From: Trachelipus rathkii
Lineage: Eukaryota > Arthropoda > Malacostraca > Isopoda > Trachelipodidae
Assembly: GCA_015478945.1 (NCBI GenBank)
Contig: JABUQX010004562.1
Span: 22,501-86,500 of the forward strand
Direction: 5' to 3'
DNA length: 64,000 nucleotides
Within the stretch, counting starts at the first letter, position 1, and each line of letters starts with the position of its first letter. This document shows positions 14,511-28,514 of this stretch, one piece after another. The position numbers and the translations under genes were made by a program. The notes beneath the pieces were generated by a model. It was not told the DNA's origin. It did not search any database and saw nothing but the letters and a program-made list of their open reading frames with translations.

Positions 14511-15297
14511 GTAATATATATATAGTATCTTATATATATTTAATATATATATTAATATATTTCTATTATTATTACTATATATTTTATATTATATATTATA
14601 TATATATTAATAATATATATATATATATAATATTTATATATATATAATATTATTATTTATATATATATATCTATATATTAATATTATATTATATATATCT
14701 TACGTTATTAATAAGGCAATTGGAAGTATTCAAATATTTTATATATTAATTATATATATATATATATATATAGTATTATTTAAACACTTAATCAATATAT
14801 ATACACATCTATATATATAAAATATATTAATACTATTATTAATGGTTATAATGGTCGATTATTTATACATTTCGATTACTTTTGTTACAGTTATGTAGAG
14901 CTAATGGGGTATTAATTAATTTCATCGTAATATATTAATTTGCAAAGGATATTTTGAAGGGTGTATAATTATATTATATATATATTATATATATATTGGC
15001 ATTATGTCAGAATATGCTAGGGTAAATATATTATTTAAGATCATAAATATATGTGATAACTTTAATATAATATATATATATATAATATATTATTATTATA
15101 ATTATAATATAATTATTATATTATATAATTATATATTAATAGGTAAAAGCCACGAAAATAAGTATAAATATCAGGTTTATATATATGTTATATATATAAA
15201 TTTATATTTATATATATATATAATAAATATTATATATATTATATTATTAATTATATATATTATATATATTAATATATATATATAATATATATATTAT
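14511..15297. repeat. Interrupted TA-rich block
   Basis: Several TA microsatellite segments (14515-14710, 14750-14772, 15055-15135, 15180-15297) separated by short A/T sequence. It borders the inverted repeat copy that starts at 15298. The other copy of that repeat (39.04-39.96 kb) also ends in TA repeats, so the microsatellite may belong to the repeat's end. Confidence 0.8.
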
Positions 15298-16462
15298 ATT
15301 TTCTGAGATTTTCTGCTATATATATATTTATATATATCCTTAATATTACTCTTACTAGTAAAGAATGTGAGGGGAATATTAAGCCGTGACTGAAGTGGTA
15401 ATTTGATAGATTTCCTCCTCTTTTTCCTCCTAAACTCATATTTCCACCTCTTTCTTATAATCGCGAAAAGAAGGAGTTAAATTTTATATACCACAATCTT
15501 CTTGCTGCTCTCAATGTCAATACATGGGCATGTTTAATGAGGTGGCTCATGATGGACTGGTCCTCTTATTAGTTTGCATAAATAGCTACACACACGCGCA
15601 TCAACCTAGAGTACTTAAATGAAATTATTAATAACTTATTAGTTACGCTTTTACATTAACTATGTAAGTCGTAATAAAGTAGAACCACTCCCTCTACTCG
15701 TTTCTAATAGAATCGTTTAAAGCACATTAAAGTAATCCTATACTAGAATATGTACGCACATATGTGTCTAAATCATTACAAACATGAGATAAACTCTCAA
15801 GAATATGATACAGTAAATTATTATATTAGATATCCCTTAATGGAGAATAAGGTTGTACAGATGATAATGAGAGAAAAAGACAGTTAAAGCATGTTTATAT
15901 GTACTCCAATCTAGATTAAACTGTAATACAACTTCGGAAGCATTTGTGAAGCTCCCCCTAGGGTAGTTTAATAGTTAGATGATTAATGACTTATATTATA
16001 TATATATTTATTCTCAAATATCAAATAATTTAAGACTCATACTGTTGATAATATCAAAAAGAAGAGAGATATAACCATGAGTTCTCGAGGTCCTCTCTCG
16101 TGAGAAGTGGATGAGGTTCTATCTCTCCTTTACAACGCATTGACGTACTTACGTGGTGTTCTTCAGTAATTATAATAGCACGTACGGAATAAATTACTAA
16201 CGCGGTGCCCTTGTTGAGTTTTTGTTTAAGTTAACCTCATGTCTAATAGGATAGATTAAAACCATACTCTTCTCTGTAATCGCAAGGAGAGTTTAATTAA
16301 ATAAAAATTTAAAAAAATATATTAGCGGCTCTGCTTCTTTTAGTGAGTCCTAAAAGATAGAGAAAAAACTAACAAATCACAATGCATCCAAAATAAAAAG
16401 TCAGAACAGGAAAACTAAATTTACAGTAAACTGAGGAAAAATATGAGAATAAACATATCCTC
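15298..16462 (+). repeat. Unclassified interspersed repeat, copy 1 (inverted relative to 39.04-39.96 kb)
   Basis: This stretch matches the reverse complement of 39040-39962 at several collinear places. These include the TA-flanked end (TTCTGAGATTTTCTGCTATA here), the TTATAATCGCGAAAAGAAGG word near 15457, the GACGTACTTACGTGG word near 16142, and AGCGGCTCTGCTTCTTTTAG near 16325-16345. I cannot identify a protein in it. Divergence is high, with indels, so both copies are old. The far end grades into LINE-A sequence at about 16490. Confidence 0.65.
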
Positions 16463-16489
16463 GTAATTAAATTAAATTACTATATTTCC

Positions 16490-17990
16490 TTTAACAGGAG
16501 TGGTGATAGCAAGTGAATTTTGTGAAACTGATATGGATGCGACGACTAAAGGGACAGTGGCTAGTTGAGGTTGGCGTGGGATCGCTGGACATCGAAAGAG
16601 ATATGATCAACACAAATATCCAGCTTTACTAGCTGGTTTAAGATGTCAGAGTTTGCTCTCGTGTGTGTTACCTGAAACAAAGGGGGATTGAAGCATAGTG
16701 CCGGAGTAAAAGCGAAACTTTGAGATATAAAATATAATAGTGAGAAAAGAGAAATTGTGAGTCGAAGATTCTGGAACTTATGTGAAGCCTGAAAATACCC
16801 ACGAAAAAGAAAGTGAAAAAAGGTTATCGATAGTCGCTGTGTTTATAGTATTGCAATAAGAGAAAATATATGATGCCTTCAGAGTTTATTCGCAGCACGC
16901 AGTGGAGATATGATAATCTAATATCATTAAAGGATGGTATTAGTTAAATTTTGGTGATTGCCCTTGTTGTGGTTGGTAACCAGACTAACCCCAAGGATTT
17001 GAAGGTGTAGTGAGTGTTGACACGAGTAGATCGTGATATGGTGTTTCTGAGATCTCAAATGATGATAGCATATAGATAGACTGTATTAAATGGTCGCGTT
17101 TTTGCATTCCAGTGAGACGTATAATGGATAGCTCATTCGTGAATTGGAATATAATCTAATATGTATAGAAGTTAGCTACATAGTGATTTTAACAGGAGTT
17201 TTGTGTGTTGGGGCTTTGATATTGCTAGTACAGATTCATTCGAATTCTAACTTCGGAGGGACGTGGTTTGTTTGTGTTGAAAGCCGAAAGGAAGGACTGC
17301 AATATTGACCCTCCTGGTGTGAATGAACGGGAATGATTTGTGTATGACAAATGGTGTCGTTAAAAGTAAGGGCTGGATAGATATTGTCATGTGTCTGGCA
17401 ATTCGCATATTGACAATTTGGGGAGGCTTAATACTTGAATGATATATTTGTGAGAGATATATACAGGGGTCAGTTAGGGTAGGTCATAAGTTCTCCCAAG
17501 GAATTTATCCTAGTCTGGCGTTAGATGCGCATTGAGTGATTATAACGTGCTATCTCGAACTCCATGTGATGCGATAACGTGACCCAAAAGGAAGATGCGT
17601 TGTGATGTGATGATATTGTGCAGTTCTCAAAAAACAGAGGAGTATATGATTTAATAAAAGCGAGAGAACACTTCTGCAATTGGGTTGTGAAAAATGCTGC
17701 AAAAGGTTTTGGGCTAGGCATAAAGATGCTTGAAGCTTAAAATCTTATTGGGGGTTTGTAACGGCAGATTTGTGTTGTATTTCTAAAGATGCACATATCA
17801 CCCCGCAGTAAATTATGGTAAAGGGCCAAAATATAAAAGAGTTGTTAGGTGCCATGAGCTGAAACCTCATAGCTAATAGAAGGATTATTGTTGGTAGGTT
17901 AGATGATATGCGTGAAATATGATTGATTTTGTGTTGGACATTAAAACAGTAAGGGGATTTGTCATTTCATATCAGTTAGATTTAATTTTG
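16490..17990 (+). pseudogene. LINE-A copy 3: heavily decayed 5' and endonuclease region
   Basis: The leader word GACTAAAGGGACAGTGG (16545-16561) corresponds to the LINE-A 5' leader seen at about 4715-4735 and 34480-34495, in the opposite orientation. Downstream the plus-strand translation gives a VTETK-like segment (about 16665-16685), where the endonuclease metal-binding Glu is expected. A stretch near 17910-17975 matches the LINE-A block MIDLVLV...VRG at the nucleotide level with indels. Order and spacing agree with an endonuclease domain, but the frame is destroyed. I could not find the reverse transcriptase farther downstream. Confidence 0.6.
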
Positions 17991-19244
17991 GGTAGATGAT
18001 TATGTATTTGTAATGGTTATGTAGTGTGATGGGGAAAAAAGGATAGATATTCGACTAATTCTTCGTGTGAGAAGAAATATGCTCTATAATGTGCATTATG
18101 TTTCGGACAGTAAATAATTGTTAGAACAGCTTTTACGTGATAGAGTATTCATAGCCGTTACCCTAACCTTTCTATTTTCTTAAAAACATTGTTGTTACAT
18201 CTATGATGACGCGCTATGCCTGTAAAATTGTAAAACTAATTAAATATGTTGATAATTCTATAAGGAGTACTGATGCAAGCTGAGTAAGCTTTTTTAGTCT
18301 GAATTGGTGGATATCTCCCCAATTTATGATGTATGTATTGAATAAGACATAGATGCGGCTAAGTACGTAGTGAAGCATAGAAGGGGTGAAAGTTCTTATT
18401 AGCTCACATAGTGGCGTGGATTAAATGTAAGTAGCGATTTTAATATATATGGTTAGCGAATATAAATAGGTGAGTTCTTTAACATAAAAAATCAATCTTA
18501 GAGATATGAACTATGAATAGGATACTAAAAGGAAAGGTCCAAGAGTGATACATTGGTGTTTATTCTCGGTATAAATGTTAGTAAGTGTATGCATGTAAAT
18601 ATAGTGGTATAATATATAGGTATAAATAAATAATGATAAAATGTTTGAATTACTACAGGTATATAGATATAAATAAGATGTAGATATTGAATATAGCAGT
18701 TATTAGGAAGAAGATTAAAATGGGTAGACTTACCAGGCTATAGGTATGTACTTATACTATCTGGTAAAGGAGTCGTATATATGAGTTATAGAATGTAAAG
18801 TTATATAGTTGATAATCTTCATTAATATTAATATGAGTCATATAGGCTAGGTACTTATATTATAGTGATGTAACTATGATTGAAATAAATGGGATGTGAG
18901 GAGAGTGTGTGAATGTGAATAACTTTCGGAAAATTTGCTATAACATTGATAAGTAATACGCTAAAGATGTGATAGCTATACAGCAGAAAAGTGGATAGTA
19001 AATTTTGTGATAATGATTTGGGGTAAGTATTTTAAGATAAGTAAAGATTAATTTATAAGAGAGAAGAGAAAAGGAGATATTAGTTGTTATGTAGTGGGTG
19101 TGTAATTGAATTGAAGAGTGTAGACGTCTAATTCTAGTGTTAATGTGTAATTAGTGGTATTGCGTTAAGATAATAGACTTTCTATTAATTTTGCTTTTTT
19201 GTTATTAACATACGTGAGAATGAAATACCCAGTGAGTAATTATA
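17991..19244. other. AT-rich, G-over-C skewed sequence, no gene seen
   Basis: The plus strand is rich in G and A over C, as in the LINE-A fossil just upstream. This may be the decayed remainder of that element, but I found no reverse-transcriptase motif. Confidence 0.35.
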
Positions 19245-19500
19245 CTGCACGCGATAGGCAGGAGTTGGGTTTCGGCGGTTACGGGAGGAGAACTATACGG
19301 GTGATGGGACTTGAGGTGGACCCCTGGGGAATGGGTCTCCGTGGACGCACGCTATTTGGTGGATTTCTGGGTTGTTACTGCGGGGGTGTACGGTCGTCCA
19401 GTCTCCCTTTAGGGGGAAGCGGGTAAATTGGAGTCCGCCGCGTAGGTAGTTTCCTCAGTGTCGGCTCGTATGCCCTTCATTTGCTAGTAGTGAATGGACG
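19245..19500. other. GC-rich island of unknown origin
   Basis: About 255 bases with clearly raised G+C inside very AT-rich DNA. A 75-codon plus-strand frame (19199-19426) is rich in Gly and Arg, but I recognise no domain, and the composition alone can explain the open frame. It could be a fragment of a GC-rich repeat or a small regulatory island. Confidence 0.4.
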
Positions 19501-19847
19501 CTTATACGAAATAATATGAGGATTGTTAATAGGATCTATGGATTAAGTTTAATTATTAGTGATGTATGTTGGTATGCGTAATAGAATGACTTTATATGAC
19601 TTGGTATTATATAATATATATTGATTGATAATTATGGATGGCGTTGAGTGACTGGGGTAATTTAGATTGTCATGAAGTAGTACAAATAGTCGTGCTTTTT
19701 ACGTACGTAAGGCGGTAAGGATATAGTAGTATAACTCTTTCATTAGAAAAATAATATATATTGAGTATATAAATATGATATATGAATAAATTTAGGAATG
19801 ATATATAATATTATTATATATTTTAGGTTTATGTTTAATTTGAATAC

Positions 19848-19850
<3 letters not shown>

Positions 19851-19891
<41 letters not shown>
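19851..19891. repeat. (TA)n microsatellite
   Basis: About 40 bases of uninterrupted AT/TA dinucleotide. Confidence 0.95.
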
Positions 19892-19896
<5 letters not shown>

Positions 19897-20177
19897 AGGC
19901 GTATGATATATTTATATATTAAGGGTAGTATACTAATTTAGTTAGACCTAAGGTAGTCAAGGCAAGTGATGATAATATAATAGCACATATCATTTATGTA
20001 TTTTTATTTAGTTTGAATTTGTTTTAGCATATGTATAGTTATATTTGTAATCGCGCTCATTTAATATCGCTAATAGAGAGATGTATTTTCTCTAACTATA
20101 GGATTACCGAAATAGATGTATTCTTTGACTGTAGTTTGATGTGTTAGTGTTTTTGTATGAGTATAATTTAGAATTTA

Positions 20178-20420
20178 TATTTTTTTTTTTTTGTATGTTT
20201 TTTATGTTTTATCAGATTTACCAATGCACTAAAGACATGTAGTGAACAGGATTCGCACTAGCATAATGATGAATATGTTCGTTTTCTAGATGAAGGTAGT
20301 GAACATGGTGGGGAAGATAACGAGGGTTGTTATTAGATGCTTGAAGATTTGGTTGCAGAATCTGAAGACTCCTCATCTACCACCGACCAGTCATCAGCCA
20401 CTCATCTGCTTAGCTAAGTT
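20178..20420 (+). other. Poly-T tract and short acidic protein-like segment
   Basis: A T-run (about 20180-20192) precedes a plus-strand stretch (about 20262-20405) whose translation is strongly acidic. It includes FLDEGSEHGGEDNEG and, after one stop, LEDLVAESEDSSS. An acidic leader like this occurs at the start of piggyBac-type transposases, among other proteins, but no catalytic region follows. The identification is weak; what is solid is the local acidic coding-like bias. Confidence 0.2.
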
Positions 20421-20879
20421 GGTAGTTTGTAATTTAGAGATATCGATATCTGAGTAAAGAGTTTATATATTTCAAATTCACTCATTTTTGTTCTTACTCT
20501 CTCATAGTAAAAGATTTTTTGTCTTTAGAGTTTATAATATTTATTAGATATAATATTTGGATGAATAAAGGTGAAACTGGATTAATAGCTTGTAGTAGGG
20601 TAGTGTGAATATGTCAATGTTAGGATAAAGAAGAGGTTAAGTGTGAATAATACCTTATGTGATAGTAATTATCAAAATGATTAGTCTTGTAGTGGCTATG
20701 ATTATTTTTTATCATCATAAAGTATGTTATTGTTACCGTGTTAGTATATTAATTAGTCAAAATAGTAGTGTAAAACTTAATGTGATTATTAGTGAGTATA
20801 GTAAAGGTATATATATAACGTACAATATTCAAGTAATATGGATTTAATATTTTAAGGATAGGGTTTATGTTGATTTGAT

Positions 20880-21620
20880 TATTAGAATAATCTATGTAAC
20901 CATATATGCTGCACTGACAATGGTTGGGTGAGTTGCGTGTTAGATGCATATGTGCAAATGGTTCGGTAAACAGCAGATGTATTATAGCTTACCGCACTTT
21001 CTATTGCGGATTCGGTTTCGGGTACTATTTGGAATGTGGTGTGATGAAAGTCATCAGTAGTTAGAAAACACGTATCACGTTCTGCGGTGGTTTTTCTGCG
21101 GATAGCGTTTAGTCCGTGGTGTGTTGCTGGGAGTTGTGTGAGAAAAAAGAGGTTTATGTTGAGTAGTAGTACTTTCAGCCGATTATGTTCTAATGGAAGT
21201 GAGGATGCACTAGGCATTCTTGGCTATCGTTTGCGAAGAAAGGTGCATACAAATTAGTATGGTCCGTCAGGGGAAATGGCTATTTGTCTCGAGGCAGAGC
21301 TCTTGGCGAGTAGTAAGTGTGTTTGTCCTCCAGCGCAAACGCATTTGAGTCTTCGAGTGGATGAACCGATCACTGAGTTTGGCCAGAGATGAGGAGTCCA
21401 TGCCAGTGGGTCTGTCAGTGTACATAGTGAAATAAAAGGTTAAGGAAGGATTTGTTTGCGCTAGCTCCTGTGCCGCAGAATTATGATATAAAGGTAATGA
21501 AGAGTCCTGTCGAGTATCGCTTTTATCGTGCACTATTAGTCTCTGGAAATATTTTACCTGTTTGTTCCATCTTTGGTGCTTATGTATACTTAAGCACTCA
21601 CACAAAATCTGGAGATAAAT
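20880..21620 (+). pseudogene. Possible LINE-A endonuclease remnant
   Basis: Bases about 21250-21330 resemble, at the nucleotide level, the LINE-A block encoding GVAILMSDLWYKAMVDCVCES in the plus orientation (GGGGAAATGGCTATTT followed at the right spacing by AGTGTGTTTGTCC). The rest of this 740-base stretch has balanced base composition but no motif I can name. The long minus-strand frames (20882-21217 and 21267-21605) look like antisense shadows. Confidence 0.3.
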
Positions 21621-24600
21621 AAATAATAGCCTATATCTTTAAGATGGTCTTGAGCATATTCTTACCTATGCCCTATCGTGGGCATAGGTTTGCTATGCGA
21701 ATAGTTATCAGTCGAGATAGGTAAGCCTATGGTCATTCGTTAGCAGTACTCATGAGTTTTATTATTTGGGAGGTGGTAATAATAATAAAACTCGTCTGCG
21801 AACGTTTATGTGGTTATAATGACTATTGAGGATATAGCCGGCTTAAAGTAGATTCTGTATGATACACTACTTGATGTTCTATATATATGATCTGAGAAGG
21901 TCTAAGATATGTTATATAATAATATTTTTAGCTTAAATTATATATCTTAATTAATTAATATATTATAATATATAATATGTGCTTGCCTATAAGTTATTCA
22001 GGATTACATATCTTATTTCATGACTCATTGATGTATATATATATTACCTAATTCTTAAACATTTATTGATAACTAACTATACATAGGGATTTATACACTA
22101 AATAAATTCAATCCCACGTCTCAGTGGTAATTCAATCTATTACTAAATTAAATGGTTATATATACGAATAAACATAACGGCGTAATATTTAACTTATAAT
22201 ATCCGAAAGTGCATTCATTCTCAATCTATAGAAAATGATTATAATAATCGCTAATAAAAATATGAAATTGTGTGTGGGTGGGTTGCCAATAAACCGGACT
22301 AACCTATAAGACCTCATTTATTATTTCTTTATGGGTATGCGTGGATCTCGGTGGGGAATATCCTCTATTCCCTTTATTGGCAATTATATAAAATAAGGTG
22401 AATGAACAATTTACGGTGCGCATTTCGCCTCGAAAGATGTTAACACAAGTAATTCCCTGATTAATAAAAATCAACCTACGTCTGTTAAATATTGAAATCA
22501 ACACACTAGGAGCATTGCCATCTCTTAGTAGACTCAACACTCCTCGCCTCTTCTGTTGTAAACTCCTATAATTAATACTCTAACTTGAGATTCCTAGCTA
22601 GAGCTGATCGTGATTTGTTATAATATTTATAATTAATATCTATAATTTCATCATAACTATAACCTATCTCGTGTCTATAATTTTACAACACTTTAACTCA
22701 TATACTATAATGCTCATTATTATAAAAGATATAATATACTAATATATAATATAACTAAATCGCAATATTACATAATTATCTATAATTTGATCTCCTCTAT
22801 TATAATATTTTATAAAACATTAGTATATTATCCTCATTACTTTTCAAATATTATTAACTAATACAAATTAAAAAAACTTTCATAATTATTCAATAATTAT
22901 AAATATACGTGGTTATTTCTCTGATGCCGTAGAAATAAAGAACAAGAAAATTATTTTAAGTTTTTAAACATTATTTGTGAATACTTAGATAAAAAACAAA
23001 TAAGGATAACGATATAAATCTGATCATCTTCTCAAAGGTCATTCTATCATAAACACTCTGAATACTAGTAAGAGTATAATCATACGAAAAGATTATCCTC
23101 TCAATATTCTTATATATTATTCATTTATCTAAATACGTTTAACATTGAAAAATTCAATAATTACATTAATAATTTTAAATTTACTCTGATAAGGCAAGCA
23201 TTCTCATCCTCCTCAATTAATTGTCATATTTCAGCTGCTTCATCTGCTATATATTTAATATAATGTATCATAATATTCCTTAACGATTAATAATTAATTA
23301 CTATACCAGAGGAACGCTTATCAGAAAAAAACTAAAAAAATAAAAATAAATATTCTCTCTCTGTTAAAAAAACCTATATAATATATATATAGAATCTTTG
23401 ATTAAACATATTTTATATATATTTCTATTATAATTTATATATAGGCCCTACAGATGTAAACTCTTCCTCAATTTATTACGTGCATACTAAAGGATCACAA
23501 GTCACATAACTCCATCATTATCCAATAAACTGCAATAAACTATAAATTAATCTATTCCTATGGCTATCTATCTCTCAAAATCCTCTCATCACATTATATA
23601 GTTCTTCATAAATCTCCCCTCTTTATAAAAAAACCAACACACTAGATAACTATTCATACAGGTACCCTCATCAATAATTCCTGCAACGCCAAATTTTACT
23701 ACCTTCAGTTTGATACGTAACGTCCTATTCACCTTCCGTATAAGTATCTTATATTACAACTTCTTGATAAACTACATTCAATTCCATACTATTATATATT
23801 TAACATCACTACCCACTCTTCACCTCATTACAAGGTACTCGTATTTCTAATTACACTTGATCAATAGCCTTTTTTACTTTAATTAGGCTAATTTACTAAC
23901 AAACAAAACCATAAGGTCCCTATACCTTGGGCTCTTCCCATCTTGTTCTCTCATCTCCATGGAGACACATTAGCATCCCTTAGCTATCAGATATCTGATA
24001 ATGATTAGCAATATACACTATTCTAACCACCAAGGCCTTGCAGTTGCCCTACTCCAGGCTTCTATTAGGTGGCTATTACTTGTTGAGTCGTAACGGGAGG
24101 TACTGGCTCTGACGATACTGCTTTCGGTTTATGGTGAGACGTTCTCTACAAATTATCTCAAAGGAAGGAAACTTCACAATTGATGGCTCTCGCACAATCT
24201 CTTATGTCATAATTGATAACCCTCTGCCTACTCTTTATCAGCGTAAGATCATGTTCAAAAAATATAGTCAATTTAGAATATTTAGCTACTATACTTAATT
24301 ATTTAAAGCATTATGGCCAACCATAAATCATAATTGTTTTTTAAGACAATATATCTTACTTTTCCACTGTGAGTAATAAGGATCTACCATTATAATATAA
24401 TATTTTCAGTCTACAGTAAAACTACTTCCTCTTCCTCCATATTATTAATCCACTAGTATTTTCCGCTCTAATTATTGAGACATAAACACCAAAATGTCAC
24501 TTTATATCGACCCTCTACTACGATTCCTCACGCATATGCACCAACCACTACTACCTCTCTCTTAACCGTGAAAATATTAATTCTGTATAGTCTACGTTCT

Positions 24601-24779
24601 AAAACTTTAATATACCTTATATAATTCCCCTATATATACCTATATATATACTATATATAATATAAACTTTGCCTAATATAAAAAATATATAGACTCAAAA
24701 CAAAAATAATATTATCTATACCTCTCATTATATAAATACATATAATCTAAATTACTCCTATCCTCCTAGATGAGGGGGT
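21621..24779. other. AT-rich region, C-over-G skewed on plus strand after about 23.4 kb
   Basis: I see no gene. From about 23.4 kb onward the plus strand is rich in C and T, as it is over the minus-strand LINE-A copies. A decayed minus-strand LINE is possible but motif-free. Confidence 0.4.
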
Positions 24780-24899
24780 TATAGCGCTCGCAGCATCCCA
24801 CCACAGGAACAGCAATAGTTCGGTTTAATGGAAACATGCAAAGTAAAACAGTGTAAGTAAAGCCACACCCTATATTTTATGTCTTTTTATACCTCCTAA

Positions 24900-25170
24900 G
24901 TGAGACTTATCTGAGTAGAATTTCCGTGCTTAGAGGTTTCACGAGACTGCGCGATGAACCCTCCCTATGGTAATTCGTCAAGTGTGGGGTTCATTCCTGG
25001 GCAAAGGCACACTATAATCACTCCTAAAATACCTCAAAGCTCATCTACATCATCCATTCCTCTTTTCTTGCTCGCTCTGCAAATTTCCCATTCATTCCCT
25101 CCGGCAATCACTCATTTAACTGAATTAATATTCCATCCTCGTATCCTCGGTCTCCCTTAAGTGGGTTACT
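24900..25170 (-). pseudogene. LINE-A 3'-end remnant
   Basis: This corresponds to the 3' tail of LINE-A copy 1 (1617-1907). Shared words on the plus strand are CTATGGTAA followed by a GGGTTCAT-type motif, then a C/T-rich tail with CCGGCAA. The minus-strand translation ends in the degraded C-terminal region of the element. It is probably a separate truncated insertion or the 3' end of a longer decayed copy. Confidence 0.5.
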
Positions 25171-26520
25171 CATACTACTTCATGCATCATCCCCACCTAC
25201 AAAAAACAATGATAATACAAACATCAACCTCATAATCGCAAGAATTTGTTGCTAAATCATTCTCCTCATGCCATAATTGTCCTCTATATAATATAACTTA
25301 AGCATTCTATCAACATACCATAGGTGATCGTTATTTCTATACTGGCATATTAAATCTGTCGAACTATTAATAATCAACCAACATCCCTATCCGCGTTCAT
25401 CTGTGAATTCAATCTTTATTTGTACACTTACACATACTATCTCTTTCTACAACATTAACATCACCCCCTTAATTGATTTCCAGATATATCTATACTGAAT
25501 TTTAATAAACTCCATAATAAGAACACCTAATATTCTTAGTAAGAGGGGAATGTGTACTCATCTCTCCAGACAACAAAATTTCCTTATCATTTTTCATATT
25601 ATCTCATACTTATCACCTTATGTTGAACGTTGACTCAATTTATCCAGTGTGACTATCCTGAAAGAAAGGTCCTGGTAACCGTCGCAGACGAAAGCGTCAT
25701 GGGCAATCGCTATCGCAGGAAATATTACCTAAATCTTTGATTTTAGGATAGATTCGTAACAACTTTAGTATCCTTCCATCTCACAAGGATTTATTATAGC
25801 TGTGATAGCACCTTCCATAAAATAATTTGCTCCACTTTAATTTAATTTCCAATACTTCCTCTACTATACACTGGTCTTTTAATTCTTCTTACTAGAATCG
25901 CTTGACGTGCTACGGAGCAGCGTCTGTGATAGGAAAAAAGAAAAGATTTATGTAGTAGGAAAAAAAGTTTGTGAATATGGATAGGAATCGATGTCTGTAG
26001 ATTGGCGCAATTCTTAATAAAAATTCTTCGGTTGCGTCGTTGATATAGGTATAATTTATATTTCTTACCAGTAATCGTGTATTTAATAATTCATTGCATG
26101 AGGTATGTTGTTACTTCTTATTGTATAGTTAGTCAATTATACTTTATACAACATAAATATATTCTTTAATTAACGTGCTCCAGGACCTAAAGTTTCGTTT
26201 TCAACGTAGTGGATCGGGGATATTTAGAGGATTGTTTTTTCAGGATTATTGTTAAATGGATATAAGAATATCATGATAAAAACTATTATGGTACTTTAGA
26301 AATGCATTCTATAATAGTAACCCTTTTATGATTGTTGTGGTAAAGGCCCAATGAGTTAGATTCTTAGCTATTATGCATAAATCTGATAATAGTTGATAGA
26401 CTCTTCTCTAGAAGTTATTGATTGTAGAACGTGAGTGAATGATAGTAACATCTATAATTTGTGTACTAGTGCGAATCGATGTTAAAATAATATCATTTTT
26501 GATGTGACTGGAACCATATT
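25171..26520. other. AT-rich sequence without recognisable genes
   Basis: Mixed A/T-rich DNA with no motif that I can name on either strand. Confidence 0.4.
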
Positions 26521-26529
26521 TTGACGCAG

Positions 26530-26700
26530 CTGGGGCCGAAGAAGAAAGTGGAATTATCAGTAAGATAATGCAGAGGAGATGATGGAGAATTTGGCAGAGG
26601 CGAGAACAAAAGGAGTGAATGACTGGGGTTTTTTGAGGAGGGGATCATACACGTTCGTGATGGCCTTATTTGGCCAGTTGGAAATTGTTTATAACCTTCC
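26530..26700 (+). pseudogene. LINE-A 3'-end remnant on plus strand
   Basis: The plus-strand translation gives NLAEARTKGVNDWGFLRRG, aligning with the C-terminal LTEARIKVHDRKEWRGFVWG of LINE-A copy 1. This is the only C-terminal remnant in plus orientation in the window. Nothing upstream is clearly part of it. Confidence 0.45.
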
Positions 26701-26770
26701 CTATTGGAATACGTACGATAACATAGGGGAAGTAGCTGCAGTCTCTCCGCTGACCGTTCACTCTATGTAG

Positions 26771-27790
26771 TGGTAAAAAACTTGGTGTGCATGAATTTCG
26801 AGCACTAGTATTTGATATACCTACAGTATCTATTTAGTGGGTGGTTATTATATAAATAGAGCAGTAATAAGGGGGGTGTCATTCTCTTGACTGTTGCACA
26901 TGATACTGATGAATTTCAAGTCTATTCTTGGATTCCAGAATAGTATAGCTTTGCCTATTAGTTCCCAAAATACAGCCATACAATACTTCGAAGGATATAG
27001 TTCAGGTATGCTATATATAGATTATTCGACTGTTCTAACTTATATATATTATACTATACTCACATTTACAACCACACATATTTTTAATCACTAATATTTA
27101 TTATTATTCATCACTTAAGTCTTTTACAGATACTTATGAATGAAGTATGGAATGTATTAAGTATAGCAATTTGATTTTATGAATATGAATATATTATATA
27201 TTATTCTTATAAATAATAATAATAATGAATATTATTATATAACTAAATATAATAACAACATCAATGATATAATTTATATATTATTATATTATCTAAGCAT
27301 TCATAATATTGACTATGACTAAGAATAAAGGGCAATCATGAACATTTATCATATCTAATTTTTTATTAAATATTTAAGAAGTAGTATAACGTTAGGGTAA
27401 ATATAAATAAATACTCAATTAGAATTTGAGTAAAATGGTGTGTTGGCATTTGTTATTTAGTAATATTAAGAAGATGTTCATAATATATTATTTACTCAAT
27501 TATAACTAATTATTTTTTTCTATCATCATTTTCATTAATATGCAGGTTCATTATTTCAATTAATTATTTGTTACGGTAACCATATTGGGTTCTATCTTTA
27601 GAAATGTATTTAGAATACTCTTATTCAACATAAAACTTATGCATAAGTTGTAGTACAGCCACCTTGATTAACAAGTTATAGCATCCTAAAAGACTTACTG
27701 GTGGAACTGTGCTCAGGCACCTCCCCCTTTGTTTGATGGATATCTATTTTGAATATAGGTCACTTAATTTCTCATTTAAAGTTTTCATTA
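26771..27790. other. AT-rich spacer
   Basis: No coding or repeat structure recognised. Confidence 0.4.
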
Positions 27791-27794
27791 AAAT

Positions 27795-27936
27795 ATTAAT
27801 ATTTATATATATATATATATATATTAATATATATATTATATGTATAAATATTTTAATAATAGTAATAATATAATTATATTATATATATATAATATATATA
27901 TATAATTAATATTAAATATATATATTAATAATATAT

Positions 27937-27981
<45 letters not shown>

Positions 27982-28060
27982 TATTTATATATATTAAATA
28001 ATTAGTAAGTATATATATATATATATTATTATATATAATTATATATATATTAGTGTGTTA
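27795..28060. repeat. TA-rich microsatellite block
   Basis: TA dinucleotides (longest run about 27948-27976) with TAATAT interruptions. Confidence 0.9.
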
Positions 28061-28514
28061 AGGTTGAGATTTTAATAAACTTATTACATTGTTTTATGGA
28101 CAAAGGCTTAAACATATAACTTCTTAATTATCGTACAATTTCTCATCACATTATACCTTGGAGGTAATTATATATCGCAAGGTGAATTTATACCACTATA
28201 AGTAATCAGTTGAGTTGAGATTTTTATTAAACTTAAATAATATTAATTAATTGTTATCACTATATTATTAAAGATAGAAAATATTACTTAGAGTTAGGTT
28301 TTAGGTTTTTTCGGCAAGACAATTCCCATCTAGGTTATGGTCTAGGTTTTAGATCAACGACCAGAGATCTCATACTATAGAGTATAGGTCTAGGTATTTT
28401 TGGGCTAACTAGCGAATCCTCCCGATATAGTTGTAATTGGTTACGTGCTTTTAAGTACTAGGTTAGTGTAATTAAGTGTTTGTTATAGGTATATAGACAC
28501 AGATATTTAATTAT

